Assembly (NCBI GenBank): GCA_964574335.1
Contig: CAZNNH010000018.1
Location: 1-61,049 of the forward strand
DNA: 61,049 nt
Direction: 5' to 3'
DNA from: CAZNNH01 sp964574335
Lineage (GTDB): Bacteria > Acidobacteriota > Vicinamibacteria > Fen-336
A model generated the notes under the pieces. The model was given only the letters and a program-made list of their open reading frames with translations, was not told where the DNA came from and did not search any database. Below are positions 16,190 through 23,326 of the stretch, in pieces (the first letter of the stretch is position 1; every line of letters starts with the position of its first letter). A program made the translations under genes and the position numbers.

Positions 16190-17044
16190 ATGAGAGACAC
16201 CTTTGCGAGAACCCTGTGGGTGCAGGTGGCCTGCCTGAGCCTGTGGCCCTTGCTCCCGCTTGCGGGAGCAGCCGAAGCCGGTGCGAACCTCATCGCCTGC
16301 AAGGACGCCAGGCCGTCGTGCGAACGCAGCGCGCTCACTCCTTCGGAGCTGACCGAAGTGGCTCGCGCCGACCACGCACGGAACGTGTCGGACTGCAGGA
16401 GCGGGTTCGCCTCCTGTGATCGATCGAGGCTGAGCCCGGTGGAGGCGACCGCCTTGGCGGTCGCCGAGCACGACCGCAACGTGTCGAGCTGCGAGGGCGG
16501 CTACAGCACCTGCGACCGGTCGCGACTGACGCGATCGGAAGCCCGCGACGTCGCGGCGGCGGAGCGCCGGCGCCAGATCTCTGACTGCGCGAACGGCATC
16601 AGACCATGTGACGTCTCGAGCCTCAGCGAGGAGGAACGCGCCCTGGTCGTGCAAGTGCGGCGTCAGCGCATGGTGAGCGATTGCAGGGCCGGGACCGGTC
16701 CGTGCGATACCGCGGGACTGACTCGGCCGGAAGCGCGTGATGCCGCGCAGGCTGCCCGGCGGCGGAACTACTCGAGCTGCGCGAATGGGTGGGACCAGTG
16801 CGACCGCTCCCTGCTCGGGCCGCAGGAGACGAGCCGGGTGGACGCCGCCGTGCACGCGCGTAACATGGCCGACTGCGTGGACGGGCAGGCGAGCTGTGAC
16901 TACTCGGCGCTGAGCCCATCGGAGACCCGTGTTCTGGCGGCCGCCGAGCGCCAGCGGAACTCCACCGCGTGTCTCAAGGACCGCGGATACTGCGATCGCT
17001 CCCGGCTGACGGCCAAGGAAGCCGCTGCGATGAAGGCGGAGTAG
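16190..17044 (+). CDS. Secreted cysteine-pair tandem-repeat protein (eight 32-residue repeats)
   Basis: 284 residues: a signal peptide (WVQVACLSLWPLLPLAGAAEA) and then eight head-to-tail units, seven of exactly 32 residues (starting at residues 34, 66, 98, 130, 162, 194 and 226) and a final one of 27 (258-284). The consensus is S-[DS]-C-x2-G-x3-C-D-x-S-x-L-[ST]-x2-E-x6-A-x3-R-N; every unit keeps Cys at positions 4 and 11. One pair per unit suggests an intra-repeat disulfide cap on a helix, giving an elongated helical solenoid in the periplasm or outside. No enzymatic motif is visible. The repeats are well diverged at the DNA level, so this is an old expansion. It has no obvious operon partner. 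I do not recognise a named domain. Confidence 0.85.
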   Translation: MRDTFARTLWVQVACLSLWPLLPLAGAAEAGANLIACKDARPSCERSALTPSELTEVARADHARNVSDCRSGFASCDRSRLSPVEATALAVAEHDRNVSSCEGGYSTCDRSRLTRSEARDVAAAERRRQISDCANGIRPCDVSSLSEEERALVVQVRRQRMVSDCRAGTGPCDTAGLTRPEARDAAQAARRRNYSSCANGWDQCDRSLLGPQETSRVDAAVHARNMADCVDGQASCDYSALSPSETRVLAAAERQRNSTACLKDRGYCDRSRLTAKEAAAMKAE

Positions 17045-17070
17045 GGAGGAATTCACTTCGGGCGCCGCGT

Positions 17071-19062
17071 CTAGACCAGCGCCCGGCCCTGCATCTCCGA
17101 AGGGGTCTCGATGCCGAAAGCCGCGAGCACGGTCGCCGTCAGGTCGCACAGCGTGGCGCCGGAGGCGTCGCGAAGCGGGCGGTTGGTCAGCAGCAACCCG
17201 GATAACGCCGAGGCCGCCATCAGGTGGTCCCCGCTCCACTTGCTATCGTTGGTGAACAGAAGCTCGCGCGGGAACTTCCCGAGGGCGGTCTGCCAGGAGG
17301 CGCGGTAGCCTCGGTTGTAGCCCACCACGATGTCCGGGGCGGCCGAGCAGTAGGGGCCGGAGTAGCACTGGCTGCTGCGGGCGGCCGTCAGCACCACCCG
17401 CTCGCCGGTGAGCGGGTCGCGAACCGCCTCCAACCGGGTGGCGAGGTCCTCCACCAGCGCCCGCTTGTCCGAGATCGACACGATGCCGCGCGCCTCCCGC
17501 CCCCGCTGGTTGACGTACAGGGCGTTGAAGCCGATGGCGTAGGCCTTCGACCTGGTCCAGTCGACGTTCTGCAGCAGCTCGCGCTCGCCCTGGGCGGCGG
17601 GGTCCTTGAGCGCCGCGAAGCCCTGCTCCAGCAGCCAGGTGTTGAGGTTGAAAGAGCGGTAGTAGGGGCTGAAGCCGTGATCCGAGAGCACCATCAGGTG
17701 GGTCCGGGAGTCGACCTTGGCCATCGTCCTGGCCAGCATCCGGTCCATCTGGACGTAGGTGTCCTCGATCACGCTCGCGTAGTCCCGGGCTGCCCGCGCG
17801 TCGTAGGCCGGGTGCTGGGGGTCGGTGAGGCGCCAGAACATGTGGGATCGCTGGTCGGTGCTGGAGATGTAGCAGAACAGGAGCCCGCTCTCGAAGCGGG
17901 CCAGCTCGTAGTCGTAGATGGCGAGCTTCTCCTGCAGGATGTGCTCGTCCTGGGCCAGGAACTCGCCGTCGCTGAGCAGGCCCTGGGCCAGCGCCTTGGT
18001 GTCGGCCGGAAGGCCCTTGGTGTGGAAGGGCCCGAAGCGCTCGGCCAGCTCGCGAGCGTAGCTCTCCGGCGTGCTGATGGGCAGGGCCGGGTCGGCGGGG
18101 TCGATCTCGATCGGCGAGACGTAGAGCTGGAAGCCCGGGTGGACCTGCTTGAGATAGAGGCGGCAGATCCCCGAGACGCTGACGCCGGGGATCATCGGGA
18201 ACGAGAGCCGGACCCAGGGGCTCCACTCGCCCTCGTTCAGCAGCAGCTCCTGGTCCGCCACCACGATCTTGGCCGCCCGCTGCTGTGCGTCGCGGAAGAC
18301 TCGCAGCTCGAGCGACGACTCCGGGGATCCCTGGCGCAGCGTGTTGACGGGCCCGCGCAGCGGGGCCACGAAGCCGTCGTCCACCATCGTGACCTGGTGC
18401 ACGGTGCCACCGCCGAGGTCCATGTCGATCGAGGTGGGCTGGTCCGAATAGAACGAGAACAGGCCCGGAGTCCCGAGCAGGTCGGGGGTCCCCATCCCCG
18501 ACAGCGTTCGCTGCCGGCCGGGGGAGGGGGGGAAGCTGGACGGCATCTTGAAGACGGTGGCCGGGACCGCGTGCTCCTCCAGGATCTCCCAGAAGGCCCG
18601 CCCGTGCCGAAGGTCCACCACCCTTCCCTCGGAGAGGGGCAGGATGTAGTCACCGATGGCGAGCGACCGGGTGGGGGCCTCGGTGCGGGCCGTGGAGGCG
18701 AACGGAAGGTAGGTCTCGGGGTCCCGATGAAGGAAGTCGAAGATCCCGTGGCCCCCCGGGTTGGTGCCGGTGATGAAGTTGCACCAGGCCACCGGGCTCT
18801 GTGGTGGGGTGCTGGTCCCCAGCCGGCCGAAGTGCCCGTCGCGCGCCACCTTGGCGAAGGTGGGCAGGCGGCCTTCCGCCATCATCCGACCGGCCAGGGT
18901 CGGGTCCATGCCGTCGAGCCCCAGCACGATCATGCGGGTCCCGGTGTCCCGGCCCCGGGTGCGACGGCAGGCGAATCCCGCTCCGGCCCCGAGCGCCAGG
19001 CCGGCGGCTCCGGCAAGCTGTTGGCGGACGAACTCACGGCGGGTCATCTGGTTGGACGACAT
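17071..19062 (-). CDS. Exported type I phosphodiesterase / alkaline-phosphatase superfamily protein
   Basis: 663 residues from ATG 19062 (GGAGAG at good spacing). The N-terminus MTRREFVRQQLAG, with a twin arginine, leads into a hydrophobic stretch ending GAGAGFACRR, so a Tat signal with a possible lipobox Cys is likely. The catalytic domain follows: MIVLGLDGMDPTLA gives the first metal Asp, SPVAWCNFITGTNPGGHGIF aligns with the nucleophile region of nucleotide pyrophosphatases with Ser as likely nucleophile, LSDHGFSPYY gives the Asp-His metal pair, and KWSGDHLMAAS supplies the late His. The substrate may be a phosphodiester or phospholipid head group. It converges with the repeat-protein gene, separated by only 26 bases. 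Confidence 0.85.
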   Translation of the reverse strand: MSSNQMTRREFVRQQLAGAAGLALGAGAGFACRRTRGRDTGTRMIVLGLDGMDPTLAGRMMAEGRLPTFAKVARDGHFGRLGTSTPPQSPVAWCNFITGTNPGGHGIFDFLHRDPETYLPFASTARTEAPTRSLAIGDYILPLSEGRVVDLRHGRAFWEILEEHAVPATVFKMPSSFPPSPGRQRTLSGMGTPDLLGTPGLFSFYSDQPTSIDMDLGGGTVHQVTMVDDGFVAPLRGPVNTLRQGSPESSLELRVFRDAQQRAAKIVVADQELLLNEGEWSPWVRLSFPMIPGVSVSGICRLYLKQVHPGFQLYVSPIEIDPADPALPISTPESYARELAERFGPFHTKGLPADTKALAQGLLSDGEFLAQDEHILQEKLAIYDYELARFESGLLFCYISSTDQRSHMFWRLTDPQHPAYDARAARDYASVIEDTYVQMDRMLARTMAKVDSRTHLMVLSDHGFSPYYRSFNLNTWLLEQGFAALKDPAAQGERELLQNVDWTRSKAYAIGFNALYVNQRGREARGIVSISDKRALVEDLATRLEAVRDPLTGERVVLTAARSSQCYSGPYCSAAPDIVVGYNRGYRASWQTALGKFPRELLFTNDSKWSGDHLMAASALSGLLLTNRPLRDASGATLCDLTATVLAAFGIETPSEMQGRALV

Positions 19063-19187
19063 TCTCGTCTCTCCTTCCCGAGCCAGAGTATGACCCGAAC
19101 CCCGGATGGGAGGAAGCCCGGACAAGCCCCCTCGCCTGACGCCGGCGGCGGCGGCGTGCTACGATCCGTGGCTTCGCGGAGGAGGAC

Positions 19188-19847
19188 TTGGCCGAGCTGA
19201 CGGCAGAGCGCATCGCCATGGGGATCACCACCTACGTGGTCCTCCTGTTCAGCCTCTCCGTCCACGAGTCGGCCCACGCCTGGACGGCGCTGCGAATGGG
19301 AGACGACACCGCCCACAGCCAGGGCCGGATCACCCTGAACCCGCTGGCCCACATCGACCCCATCGGGACCCTGCTGATCCCGCTGCTGCAGATCTTCTGG
19401 GGCGGGCTCCTGATCGGCTGGGCCAAGCCGACGCCGGTCAACCCCAGGGCCTTCTCCAGCTTGCGCAAGGGCGAGATCATCGTCTCGGGCGCCGGGCCCG
19501 CCTCCAACGCGCTGTTGGCCCTCGTCTTCACCGCGGCGCTGTCCATCGCGGTGAGGCTGCACGTGGCGGCCGCCTCCGAGCAGGACATCGTCTTCGTGCT
19601 GCTGGCCCTCGGCGTGCAGCTCAACGTGGTGCTGGCCCTGTTCAACCTGGTGCCGCTGCCGCCGCTCGACGGCTCGCACCTGGCGGTCTTCGCGCTGCCC
19701 AAGACGTTGGCTGACGCGTACCGGCAGTACGTGCTCCCCTACGGCTCGCTGATCCTGATCGCCCTGTTCGTGTCGGGGGCCCTCGGCAGCGTGCTGCAGA
19801 AGCCGATGAGCGTCCTGACGCGTTTCCTGTTCCACCTCGCTCTCTAG
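19188..19847 (+). CDS. Site-2 protease family (M50) membrane metallopeptidase
   Basis: 219 residues, six hydrophobic segments. The zinc motif is SVHESAHAW (HExxH) in the first long helix and the third ligand is in FNLVPLPPLDGSHL. The order and spacing fit the small Rv-type or YwhC-type M50 peptidases that cut within membranes. TTG 19188 is taken as start because GGAGGAGG lies immediately upstream; ATG 19218 is the alternative and would only lose ten residues. It begins a run of same-strand genes (M50, trpS, scpA, scpB) commonly found together in many bacteria. Confidence 0.92.
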   Translation: MAELTAERIAMGITTYVVLLFSLSVHESAHAWTALRMGDDTAHSQGRITLNPLAHIDPIGTLLIPLLQIFWGGLLIGWAKPTPVNPRAFSSLRKGEIIVSGAGPASNALLALVFTAALSIAVRLHVAAASEQDIVFVLLALGVQLNVVLALFNLVPLPPLDGSHLAVFALPKTLADAYRQYVLPYGSLILIALFVSGALGSVLQKPMSVLTRFLFHLAL

Positions 19848-19856
19848 GACCTGACC

Positions 19857-20846
19857 ATGCCCCGACCTCGCATCTTCTCCGGCATGCGCCCCACCGGCGC
19901 CCTTCACCTCGGCCACCTGACCGGCGCGCTCCAGAACTGGGTGCGGCTGCAGGACGAGTACGACTGCTTCTACGGCATCGTCGACTGGCACGCCCTGACC
20001 ACCGACTATGCCGACCCGAGCGCGGTGCGCGACAACATCGTGGAGGTGGCCACCGACTGGCTGGCCGCGGGCCTCGCCCCGGAGCGCTCGACGCTGCTGA
20101 TCCAGAGCCTGGTCCCCGAGCACGCCGAGCTCCACCTGCTGCTGTCGATGGTGGTGCCGGTGCCGTGGCTGGAGCGGGTGCCGACCTACAAGGAGCAGCA
20201 GCAGCAGCTCTCGGAGCGGGACCTGTCCACCTACGGCTTCCTGGGCTATCCGCTCCTGCAGAGCGCCGACATCATCATCTATCGGGCCGACGCGGTCCCG
20301 GTGGGCGAGGACCAGGCCCCCCACATCGAGCTGACCCGGGAGGTGGTGAGGCGCTTCAACAACCTCTACGGGCCGGTCTTCCCGGAGCCGAAGACGCTGC
20401 TCACCGAGACCCCGCGGGTGCCCGGGACCGACGGCCGCAAGATGTCGAAGTCGTTCGGCAACGCGCTGTTCCTGAAGGACAGCCCGGAGACGCTGGCCGA
20501 GAAGCTGCGTCCGATGCTCACCGACCCGGCCCGCAAGCGGCGCAAGGACCCGGGTGACCCCGAGAAGTGCCCGGTCTTCGACCTGCACGCCGCCTTCTCC
20601 CCCAAGGCCAGCCGCGAGTGGGCGGCGGCCGGGTGCCGCAGCGCCGGGATCGGCTGCCTGGACTGCAAGGCCCGGCTCACCGAGCACCTGCTCGAGCGCC
20701 TGGCCGAGATCCACGAGCGCAGGCCCGAGTACGCGGCCCGCCCGGACACCGTGTGGGACATCCTCCGGGAGGGCTCCAAGCGCGCGCGCGTGGTGGCCCA
20801 GGCCACCATGGAGGACGTCCGCTCGGCGATGAAGATCCGGTACTGA
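19857..20846 (+). CDS. trpS: Tryptophanyl-tRNA synthetase with Fe-S-type cysteine motif
   Basis: 329 residues, class I aminoacyl-tRNA synthetase charging tRNA-Trp. The HIGH-like motif is LHLGHLTGALQNW and the KMSKS loop is DGRKMSKSFGN. YGIVDWHALTTDY and YPLLQSADIIIYRADAVPVG are typical of TrpRS. Near the anticodon-binding side it carries four cysteines spaced C-x21-C-x6-C-x2-C (EKC, AAGC, GIGC, LDC), almost the C-x22-C-x6-C-x2-C arrangement that binds a [4Fe-4S] cluster in the Thermotoga maritima enzyme. It starts nine bases after the M50 gene and is likely in one operon with it and with scpAB. Confidence 0.96.
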   Translation: MPRPRIFSGMRPTGALHLGHLTGALQNWVRLQDEYDCFYGIVDWHALTTDYADPSAVRDNIVEVATDWLAAGLAPERSTLLIQSLVPEHAELHLLLSMVVPVPWLERVPTYKEQQQQLSERDLSTYGFLGYPLLQSADIIIYRADAVPVGEDQAPHIELTREVVRRFNNLYGPVFPEPKTLLTETPRVPGTDGRKMSKSFGNALFLKDSPETLAEKLRPMLTDPARKRRKDPGDPEKCPVFDLHAAFSPKASREWAAAGCRSAGIGCLDCKARLTEHLLERLAEIHERRPEYAARPDTVWDILREGSKRARVVAQATMEDVRSAMKIRY

Positions 20847-20918
20847 GACCCGGGTGCTTGGCCATCCCGCATCGACTACACTGCCTCGTGAAGGGCGGCG
20901 TCCGGCCGTGAAACGCCC

Positions 20919-21803
20919 GTGAGCGACGAGCCGCAGGAACCGAGCCGGGAGCCCGTCTCCGAGACCGCTTCGGAGCCGGCGTCCACACGGGTGCGGCCGC
21001 CCGACCACGTCGAGTCCTCGCTCCCGGACGACGTGCCGCGCATCGAGCTGCCGGTCTTCGAGGGACCCCTCGACCTGCTGCTGTACCTGATAAGGCGCGA
21101 GCAGATCGACATCCACGACATCCCCATCGCCCCCATCACCCGGCAGTACATGGAGTACCTGGAGGTGATGCGGGAGCTCAACCTGGAGCTGGCCGGAGAG
21201 TTCCTGGTGATGGCGGCGACGCTGATCCACATCAAGGCCAAGATGCTGGTGCCGATCGAGCCCAACGAGGCCGAGTCCGACGAGGAGTACGAGGACCCGC
21301 GCGAGGCCCTGGTGCAGCGCCTGCTCGAGTTCCAGCGCTACAAGGAGGCGGCCGGCGTCCTCTACGAGAAGGGGCAGATCCGCGCCGCCTCCTGGACCCG
21401 GCCGGACGAGGTGCTGCCGCGCTTCGACGACCGGGGCGAAGAGATGCTGGAGGCCGGGCTCTTCGACCTGGTGAGCGCCTTCAAGGAGCTGCTGGAGCGG
21501 CGCAAGACGCTGCTCGCCCACGAGGTCACCTCGGCGGGGAAGAGCATCGAGGAGCGCATCACCGAGCTGCTGGAGCTGATCAAGGAGGGCGAGTCGCTCG
21601 AGTTCCTGGATCTGTTCGCCGCGCAAGAGACCAAGATCGACATGATCGTGACCTTCCTGGCGCTCTTGGAGCTGATCCGCCTGCGTCGGGTCAAGGTCTA
21701 CCAGCGGGGGCTGTTCGGCCCGATCCGCGTCTTTCGACCGGTCGGGCCGGATGCCGGGCCGCCACCTCCACGTGAGGCGGGCCCGGAGCCCCAGGCCACC
21801 TGA
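20919..21803 (+). CDS. scpA: Segregation and condensation protein A
   Basis: 294 residues from GTG 20919. ScpA is the kleisin of the bacterial SMC condensin complex, bridging the SMC heads. The conserved N-terminal block LPVFEGPLDLLLYLIRREQI is present, followed by IHDIPIAPITRQYMEYL, LAGEFLVMAATLIHIKAKML and the C-terminal winged-helix region MIVTFLALLELIRLRRVKVY. An acidic 30-residue N-terminal tail and a proline-rich C-terminus flank the core. It is followed 14 bases later by scpB, the usual arrangement. A TACACT sequence at 20877-20882 could be a -10 for an internal promoter, but no -35 fits. Confidence 0.96.
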   Translation: MSDEPQEPSREPVSETASEPASTRVRPPDHVESSLPDDVPRIELPVFEGPLDLLLYLIRREQIDIHDIPIAPITRQYMEYLEVMRELNLELAGEFLVMAATLIHIKAKMLVPIEPNEAESDEEYEDPREALVQRLLEFQRYKEAAGVLYEKGQIRAASWTRPDEVLPRFDDRGEEMLEAGLFDLVSAFKELLERRKTLLAHEVTSAGKSIEERITELLELIKEGESLEFLDLFAAQETKIDMIVTFLALLELIRLRRVKVYQRGLFGPIRVFRPVGPDAGPPPPREAGPEPQAT

Positions 21804-21817
21804 CCTCTCGGGAGCAC

Positions 21818-22816
21818 ATGCCACCCAAACGAAGAAGCCCAGCCGCCGCAAGACAAAGAGCCCAGCGGGAACGCCGCAGCACCACGCGCTTACGGGAGAG
21901 GAGGCACAGCCCGGCGTCTCGCCGCCGGGAGACGATCGCGGAGCGGCGCTTCGGCTGGCGCCACCGAGCCACCGTCCCCCAGAGGCGGCGCCGCGCCCAC
22001 CCGACCGGCGTGGACTCGGCTCCCGCGCAGGTGGGCGAGCTGCTGGTGGCCGGCGCGACTCCCGCGCCGCCGAGCGAGCTGGAGTCCGCGGGGCTCTCGC
22101 CGTCGGAGCTGCGCGCCATCGTGGAGGCGCTCGTCTTCGCCTCTCCCGAGCCGCTGACGTCACGGCATCTCGGCCAGGTGCTGGGCGGCGTGGAGAAGGC
22201 CGACTGGCAGCAGGCGCTCGCCGAGCTGAAGCAGGAGTATGCCGGTGAGGGCCGTGGGCTGCAGCTGGTCGAGGTGGCGGGTGGCTTCCAGATCACCACC
22301 CGTCCCGAGTACCACGACTGGGTGCGCGAGCTGCTGGATCCCAAGACGCCGACCCGGCTCTCGATCCAGGCCCTGGAGACGCTCGCCGTGATCGCCTACA
22401 AGCAGCCGGTGACCCTGCCCGAGATCATCGAGCTGCGTGGGGTCAAGTCGGCGGGCGTGATCAAGACGCTGCTCGAGAAGCACCTGATCCGCATCGTCGG
22501 CCGCAAGGAGGTGGTCGGCCGACCGATGCTCTACGGGACCACCAAGCAGTTCCTGCTTCACTTCGGGCTCAAAGACCTCTCGGAGCTGCCGGCCATCGAA
22601 GAGTTCGCGGACGTGCTGGGCGAGGAGATCGACGTGGTCGGCCTGAAGCGGGCCATCGAGACCCCCAGGCCCGTCGACGTCGCCCTGGCCGAGGACGAGC
22701 CAGTGACCGAAGCCGAGGGCTCTGGGCCGGCCGATCCCGAGGCGGTCTCTCCCGACGACCTTTCGGCGCGCGCCGAGCCCCCGGCAGTCCCTCCCGACGA
22801 CCCTTCGGCGCCCTGA
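21818..22816 (+). CDS. scpB: Segregation and condensation protein B with Arg-rich N-terminal extension
   Basis: 332 residues. The core from about residue 90 is typical ScpB, a dimeric double winged-helix partner of the ScpA kleisin: LSPSELRAIVEALVFASPEP, VEVAGGFQITTRPEYHDWV, LSIQALETLAVIAYKQPVT and EIIELRGVKSAGVIKTLLEK, ending in the GRKEVVGRPMLYGTTKQFLL segment. The first about 65 residues are strikingly arginine-rich (for example RQRAQRERRSTTRLRERR) and have no counterpart in the family. The ATG at 21818 has GGGAG only three bases away, so the real start could be lower, such as GTG 22010, though that lacks a ribosome site. The C-terminal tail is acidic and contains a near-duplicate 21-base segment (22748-22768 and 22790-22810). 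Confidence 0.93.
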   Translation: MPPKRRSPAAARQRAQRERRSTTRLRERRHSPASRRRETIAERRFGWRHRATVPQRRRRAHPTGVDSAPAQVGELLVAGATPAPPSELESAGLSPSELRAIVEALVFASPEPLTSRHLGQVLGGVEKADWQQALAELKQEYAGEGRGLQLVEVAGGFQITTRPEYHDWVRELLDPKTPTRLSIQALETLAVIAYKQPVTLPEIIELRGVKSAGVIKTLLEKHLIRIVGRKEVVGRPMLYGTTKQFLLHFGLKDLSELPAIEEFADVLGEEIDVVGLKRAIETPRPVDVALAEDEPVTEAEGSGPADPEAVSPDDLSARAEPPAVPPDDPSAP

Positions 22817-22836
22817 TCCGGTAGCGCCGCGGCCGG

Positions 22837-22865
22837 TTGACAAACTACCCAGGTAGTACCATCTT
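22837..22865 (+). promoter_or_regulatory. Promoter of the blaI/blaR1-like operon
   Basis: A consensus -35 TTGACA at 22837-22842 is followed by 17 bases and a weak -10, CATCTT, at 22860-22865. One operator dyad fills the spacer and a second lies just past the expected start of transcription near 22872, so the promoter is positioned for tight repression. Confidence 0.65.
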
Positions 22866-22887
22866 CCGCAGTGACTACCCAGGTAGT
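22844..22887. promoter_or_regulatory. Two BlaI-type operator dyads
   Basis: The 14-base sequence ACTACCCAGGTAGT occurs identically at 22844-22857 and 22874-22887. Each is an inverted repeat of ACTACC with a two-base centre. The centres are 30 bases apart, close to three helical turns, so two BlaI-type dimers would bind the same DNA face. BlaI/MecI regulators of Gram-positive bacteria bind dyads of related TACTA...TAGTA form in pairs over their own promoters. Confidence 0.8.
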
Positions 22888-22939
22888 AGTCGCCGTCCGG
22901 TCCTCCGGCGGCGTCTCTTGGGAGAGGGGAGCGCGAGCG

Positions 22940-23326
22940 ATGGGAAGCCGTATCGGTCTGGGCGACCTGCAGTCGGCCATCATGCGGATCCTTTGGCAGC
23001 GAGGGGAGGCGAGCGTCAACGACGTCCACTCGACGCTGCTCGACGAGCGCGGCCTGGCCCCCACCACCATCGCCACCATGCTCAAGAAGATGGAGGCCAA
23101 AGGCGTGGTGAGCCACCGGGTGGACGGCCGGCAGTTCCTCTACCGGGCCACGGTGTCCGAGACCGAGGTCCGCCGCTCGATGGTGTCGGAGCTGGTGGGG
23201 CGGGTGTTCGAGGGGAACCCGGCGGCCCTGGTCAGCCACCTGATGTCGGAGCAGGGGATCTCCAGGCAAGACCTGGAGGAGATCCGCCGGCTGCTGGCGG
23301 AGCACGAAGGCGAAGAGGTGTCGTGA
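22940..23326 (+). CDS. blaI: BlaI/MecI/CopY family transcriptional regulator
   Basis: 128 residues from ATG 22940, with GGGAG upstream. The N-terminal winged helix has the family sequence LGDLQSAIMRILWQRGEASV, then LAPTTIATMLKKMEAKGVVS and RQFLYRATVSETEVRRSMV; the C-terminal dimerisation segment ends in LSEQ-like ISRQDLEEIRRLLAE. BlaI-type repressors are dimers released from DNA when cleaved after a signal from a membrane BlaR1-like metalloprotease. The partner protease gene overlaps its stop (TGATG). Two matching dyads in the promoter make autoregulation very likely. No beta-lactamase gene is visible nearby. Confidence 0.93.
   Translation: MGSRIGLGDLQSAIMRILWQRGEASVNDVHSTLLDERGLAPTTIATMLKKMEAKGVVSHRVDGRQFLYRATVSETEVRRSMVSELVGRVFEGNPAALVSHLMSEQGISRQDLEEIRRLLAEHEGEEVS

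Noticed and set aside
19044..22163. 1,039-codon minus-strand open frame opposite trpS and scpA
   Set aside because: It is the antisense shadow of genes with unmistakable HIGH/KMSKS and ScpA motifs and has low-complexity composition.
22844..22887. The repeated ACTACCCAGGTAGT as a short CRISPR or phage attachment repeat
   Set aside because: There are only two copies, they are palindromic and sit exactly on the blaI promoter, so an operator explains them fully.
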